DNA of 8,990 nucleotides from JANWLD01 sp036276695 (GTDB lineage: Bacteria > Patescibacteriota > Saccharimonadia > Saccharimonadales > 2-12-FULL-41-12), in assembly GCA_036276695.1 (NCBI GenBank), contig DASUOI010000029.1:1-8990 (forward strand). Direction: 5' to 3'. This document shows, in pieces, positions 5,771 to 8,990 of the stretch (the first letter of the stretch is position 1; each line of letters begins with the position of its first letter). The position numbers and the translations under genes were made by a program. Under the pieces are notes generated by a model. The model did not search any database. It saw nothing but the letters and a program-made list of their open reading frames with translations, and was not told the DNA's origin.

Positions 5771-5799
5771 ATCAGCTGTCTAAGGCGTTAGGCGCTGAT
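5771..5799 (+). promoter_or_regulatory. Potential hairpin 2 in the rpoB leader
   Basis: ATCAGC (5771-5776) pairs with GCTGAT (5794-5799). After a single bulged T (5777) the stem continues with GTCTAA (5778-5783) against TTAGGC (5788-5793), including one G-T (G-U) pair. This makes about 12 base pairs capped by a GGCG tetraloop. It is followed by mixed AT-rich sequence rather than a T-run, so a regulatory or stabilising leader structure is more likely than a terminator. Confidence 0.55.
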
Positions 5800-5810
5800 T
5801 GTAAGTTACA
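5800..5810 (+). repeat. Small perfect palindrome in the rpoB leader
   Basis: TGTAA-G-TTACA is a perfect 5+1+5 inverted repeat directly after hairpin 2. Its one-base centre makes a full RNA hairpin unlikely, so if functional it would act as DNA; chance is quite possible. Confidence 0.25.
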
Positions 5811-5843
5811 AATTTTATTAAGGGAGCACTCACACACAACTTT

Positions 5844-8800
5844 ATGGCAAAGACTAAAGCTACTTCACAAAAAACAAACACCACTACAAATCAAAGAATT
5901 TATTATGGGGAAAGTGACGATATACTTGACCTGCCGGATCTCGTAGAACATCAGAACCGTTCTTGGCAATGGTTTGTTGACGAAGGTCTTGGTGAGCTAT
6001 TGGCTGAAATCAGTCCGATTGATGATTATACCGGCACGAAACTTTCTTTAAGCTTCAAGAAATATCATTTCGAAGCTCCTAAAATGACAGAGGCTGAAGC
6101 CCGCGAAAATAATGTAAGTTTTGAAGCCCCTCTAAAGGCTCAAGTACAGCTGACTAATAAAGTCACAGGCGAAGTTAAAGAACACGAGATTTACCTCGGT
6201 GATTTCCCATGGATGACCAGTCGCGGTACATTTGTAATAAATGGTGCGGAGCGCGTAGTAGTAAGCCAGCTGATTCGTTCGGCTGGCGTTTTCTTTACGT
6301 CTGAATTATCCGGTGGTAGAAATCTTTACGGCGCGAAAGTTATCCCAGGCCGAGGCGCTTGGCTTGAATTTGAAACTGCGGCCAATGGCGCTGTTTACGT
6401 CAAAATCGACCGTAAGCGTAAAATCCCCGTAACGACTCTTTTGCGGGCGCTTGGAATGAGCGAAAAAGACATGGCTGAAGCCTTCAAACATGTTAACCAG
6501 GGCGAGATTGATTATCTTCAAACTACTTTAGATAAAGACCCTGCATCTACTGGCTCGGAAGCATTGATTGAAGTCTACAGGCGTTTGCGACCAGGCGACT
6601 TGGCGACCGTAGATAACGCAAGAAGCCTTCTTGAGAATATGTTTTATAACTTCAAACGCTTTGACTTCAGCAGAGTCGGACGCTACAAGCTTAATAAGCG
6701 CCTGGATTTGAGTATTCCAAACACCGCCGAAAACCGAGTTATGCGACTTGAAGACCTAAAGGCCATAGTAAGTGAAGTGATTCGCCTTAACTGCACTCAA
6801 GACCCTGCGGATGACATTGACTCTCTTGCGAACAGACGCGTCAAACTAGTCGGTGAGCTGGTACAAAGACAGTTTAGGATCGGCTTGCTTCGTATGGAGC
6901 GCAATACCAAAGACCGTATGAGTATGAGCGATATTGAAACCGTTACGCCCGGCCAGCTAATCAATGCCCGCCCGGTAGTAGCTGCCGTCAGGGAATTCTT
7001 CGCTAGCTCACAGCTGAGCCAATTCATGGACCAGATCAATCCGCTTTCCGAGCTTGCCCATAAGAGGCGCTTAAGCTCAATGGGGCCCGGCGGTCTTTCA
7101 AGAGAACGCGCCGGTTTTGAAGTTCGCGATGCTCACGCTACACACTATGGACGTATATGTGCAGTGGAAACTCCGGAAGGTGCCAACATAGGTTTGGTTC
7201 TAAACCTGGCTAACTTTGCCCGCATTAATGATTACGGGTTTATTGAGACTCCTTACCGCAAGGTAATAAATGCTGTTACAGCCAAAGATGCTGTCGGACA
7301 TATTGCCAGCTCTGATTACGAAGACGAAAAAGGCAAGACCATAGTAAAGGCAGGATCAAAAATATCTGCCGCCGACGCGAAAAAACTTTCAGGAATAAAA
7401 AGCAGGAAAACATGGCCGGTTAGAGCTCAAGTTACTGAAAAAATAGAATATCTGGGTGCGGCCGATGAAGAAAAAGCCGTCATAGCCGGTGCGGGGAACC
7501 TGGTAGATAAAAACGGTTACTTTACGGAAGAACGCATAGCCGCGAGGGTAAGTATGCAAGTAGGTGAAACTGACGCCAACGATGTGAATTATATGGATGC
7601 CAGCCACAACCAGATTATCGGTTCTATAGCCGGGCTTGTACCATTTGTTGAACGCGACCGCGTGGACCGCGCTTTGGTAGGTTCAAACCAGCAGAAGCAG
7701 GCTGTACCTTTGGTTCGACCTGAATCTCCTGTTATTGGGACTGGCTTGGAAAAATCCGCAGCTTTTAACTCCGGACAAGTTATTTATGCCGAAGAAAAAG
7801 GAGAAGTAGTCACTGCTACTGCTGATAAGCTGGTGGTTAAATACGGCAACAAGAAAGTAAATTATGCTCCCTTGCACTTCGTCAGAAGTAACGAAGGTAC
7901 TTGCATAAACCAAAGGGTCGTCGTAAGTACCGGCCAAAAGGTTAAAAAGGGTGATGTACTCATAGAAGGTATGAGTATTGAAAACGGTGAATTAGCTCTA
8001 GGACGCGATTTAAGAGTAGCTTTCATGCCTTGGGGTGGTTATAACTTCGAAGACGCTATCGTGATATCCAGAAGACTGGTTGAAGATGATTCGTTGACCA
8101 GCATTCATATAGTCGACTACATGACAGAGGTCCGTGAGACCAAACTTGGCCCCGAAGTAGTTACCGGTGATATACCGAATGTCAGCGAAGACGCGCTCAG
8201 GCACTTGGACGAGAACGGTATTGTAAGGATTGGCGCTGAAGTCCATCCGGGCGATATCCTTGTAGGTAAGATTACGCCGAAGGGCGAACAAGAGCTTTCC
8301 AGCGAAGAGCGTTTACTTAGGGCAATCTTCGGTGAAAAAGCTAAAGAAGTCCGTGACACTTCGCAAAGAATGAGTAACGGCAAACACGGCAAAGTCGTAG
8401 GCGTAAAAGTGTTCTCAAGAGATAACGGACACGAGCTGAAAGCCGGTGTTATTCAGCAGATACAGGTCTTTGTAGCCCAAATGCGTAAAATCCAAGTCGG
8501 CGACAAGCTGGCCGGACGACACGGTAACAAAGGTGTCATTGCCCGAATCTTACCGGTTGAAGACATGCCTTTTTCTGAAGACGGCGAACCCGTAGATGTT
8601 GTTTTAAACCCTCTAGGAGTTCCATCAAGAATGAACCTGGGGCAATTGTTTGAAACTCATTTAGGCATGGCTGCCAGGGCGCTAGGCATTAAAATTGCCA
8701 CACCGCCTTTTAATGGTGTTTCCCTGGATAAGATAACCAGCTTACTAAAAGAAGCCGGCTTTCCTGAAGATGGCAAACAGCAACTTTTTGACGGACGCAC

Positions 8801-8990
8801 AGGCGAAGCTTTCAAAGAGAAGACTGTTGTCGGTAACATGTACATCCTTAAGCTGACCCATATGGTTACTGATAAGATTCACGCTCGTTCGACAGGTCCA
8901 TATACTATGGTTACTCAACAGCCTTTGGGCGGTAAAGCCCAAAACGGAGGACAGAGATTCGGAGAAATGGAAGTTTGGGCGCTGGAAGCT
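5844..8990 (+). CDS. rpoB: RNA polymerase beta subunit, 3' truncated by the window
   Basis: This is the catalytic beta subunit of DNA-dependent RNA polymerase. The frame is open for 1049 codons to the window edge. Landmarks: GDFPWMTSRGTF...ERVVVSQLIRS (119-146); the rifampicin region (387-415), with SQLSQFMDQINPLSEL and AHKRRLSSMGPGG; ETPEGANIGL (442-451); PWGGYNFEDA (729-738), with the acidic pair Glu736/Asp737 near the active site; GDKLAGRHGNKGV (886-898), with the active-site lysines 888 and 896; and the C-terminal KIHARSTGPY and RFGEMEVWALEA. By comparison with E. coli about 60-80 residues are missing; the large insertions of the E. coli subunit are absent. The ATG at 5844 is the only sensible start: upstream in-frame codons offer none. 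AGGGAG (5821-5826) is 17 nt away, too far for normal Shine-Dalgarno pairing. rplJ and rplL, the usual neighbours, are not upstream. rpoC would be expected downstream. Confidence 0.97.
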   Translation, partial: MAKTKATSQKTNTTTNQRIYYGESDDILDLPDLVEHQNRSWQWFVDEGLGELLAEISPIDDYTGTKLSLSFKKYHFEAPKMTEAEARENNVSFEAPLKAQVQLTNKVTGEVKEHEIYLGDFPWMTSRGTFVINGAERVVVSQLIRSAGVFFTSELSGGRNLYGAKVIPGRGAWLEFETAANGAVYVKIDRKRKIPVTTLLRALGMSEKDMAEAFKHVNQGEIDYLQTTLDKDPASTGSEALIEVYRRLRPGDLATVDNARSLLENMFYNFKRFDFSRVGRYKLNKRLDLSIPNTAENRVMRLEDLKAIVSEVIRLNCTQDPADDIDSLANRRVKLVGELVQRQFRIGLLRMERNTKDRMSMSDIETVTPGQLINARPVVAAVREFFASSQLSQFMDQINPLSELAHKRRLSSMGPGGLSRERAGFEVRDAHATHYGRICAVETPEGANIGLVLNLANFARINDYGFIETPYRKVINAVTAKDAVGHIASSDYEDEKGKTIVKAGSKISAADAKKLSGIKSRKTWPVRAQVTEKIEYLGAADEEKAVIAGAGNLVDKNGYFTEERIAARVSMQVGETDANDVNYMDASHNQIIGSIAGLVPFVERDRVDRALVGSNQQKQAVPLVRPESPVIGTGLEKSAAFNSGQVIYAEEKGEVVTATADKLVVKYGNKKVNYAPLHFVRSNEGTCINQRVVVSTGQKVKKGDVLIEGMSIENGELALGRDLRVAFMPWGGYNFEDAIVISRRLVEDDSLTSIHIVDYMTEVRETKLGPEVVTGDIPNVSEDALRHLDENGIVRIGAEVHPGDILVGKITPKGEQELSSEERLLRAIFGEKAKEVRDTSQRMSNGKHGKVVGVKVFSRDNGHELKAGVIQQIQVFVAQMRKIQVGDKLAGRHGNKGVIARILPVEDMPFSEDGEPVDVVLNPLGVPSRMNLGQLFETHLGMAARALGIKIATPPFNGVSLDKITSLLKEAGFPEDGKQQLFDGRTGEAFKEKTVVGNMYILKLTHMVTDKIHARSTGPYTMVTQQPLGGKAQNGGQRFGEMEVWALEA

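Noticed and set aside
5771..5820. Intrinsic terminator before rpoB at the second hairpin.
   Set aside because: The stem is good but the following sequence is mixed, with no run of T residues, and it lies between a promoter and rpoB.
6306..8942. Several reverse-strand open frames of 60-95 codons within rpoB.
   Set aside because: All are antisense shadows of a conserved coding sequence with no family resemblance.
1..8990. Mobile elements, CRISPR arrays, tRNA or rRNA genes, or toxin-antitoxin pairs.
   Set aside because: No transposase, spaced direct repeats, tRNA cloverleaf or rRNA sequence was seen by reading; no terminal inverted repeats surround the unknown genes.

Overview
The window looks like ordinary bacterial chromosome with every supported gene on the + strand: the end of a histidine-biosynthesis operon (hisA, hisF, hisIE), a short unrecognised gene, trigger factor (tig), clpP, a second unrecognised gene of 457 residues, and a 3'-truncated rpoB. 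TGA ends hisA, hisF, hisIE and the 457-residue gene, so the code is standard and the UGA-recoding lineages are excluded. GC content looks like the mid-40s percent by eye. The compact RpoB, its unusual motif residues (RSAGVFF, GANIGL, KAQNGGQ), an rpoB not directly preceded by rplJ/rplL, and near-leaderless promoters would fit a Patescibacteria/CPR-type genome such as a Saccharibacteria relative. This placement is inference, and histidine biosynthesis would be notable in such a lineage.

Layout: 1-1572 holds three his genes joined by two ATGA overlaps, each downstream start having a Shine-Dalgarno sequence inside the preceding gene. A new promoter overlaps the hisIE stop and drives a 182-residue unknown (1607-2155). 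Trigger factor follows (2195-3478) with a weaker promoter of its own. Between tig and clpP is the clearest regulatory site of the window: a near-perfect CIRCE operator (3503-3529) with the clpP -35 box inside it and the -10 box just downstream, ending eight bases before the clpP ATG. The 457-residue unknown (4263-5636) has its own promoter and a good Shine-Dalgarno sequence. The promoter of rpoB overlaps the stop of that gene and is followed by a leader of roughly 175 nt containing two potential hairpins and a 10-codon ORF.

Functionally, HisA, HisF and HisIE cover the middle of histidine synthesis. Trigger factor (folding of nascent chains) and ClpP (degradation) form a proteostasis pair, with clpP predicted to be repressed by HrcA. 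RpoB is the RNA polymerase beta subunit. I found no mobile element, CRISPR array, tRNA, rRNA or convincing intrinsic terminator. I did not find a clear new multi-gene system; the most rewarding signals are regulatory (CIRCE-clpP, repeated near-leaderless promoter architecture, structured rpoB leader), together with the two unknown proteins.
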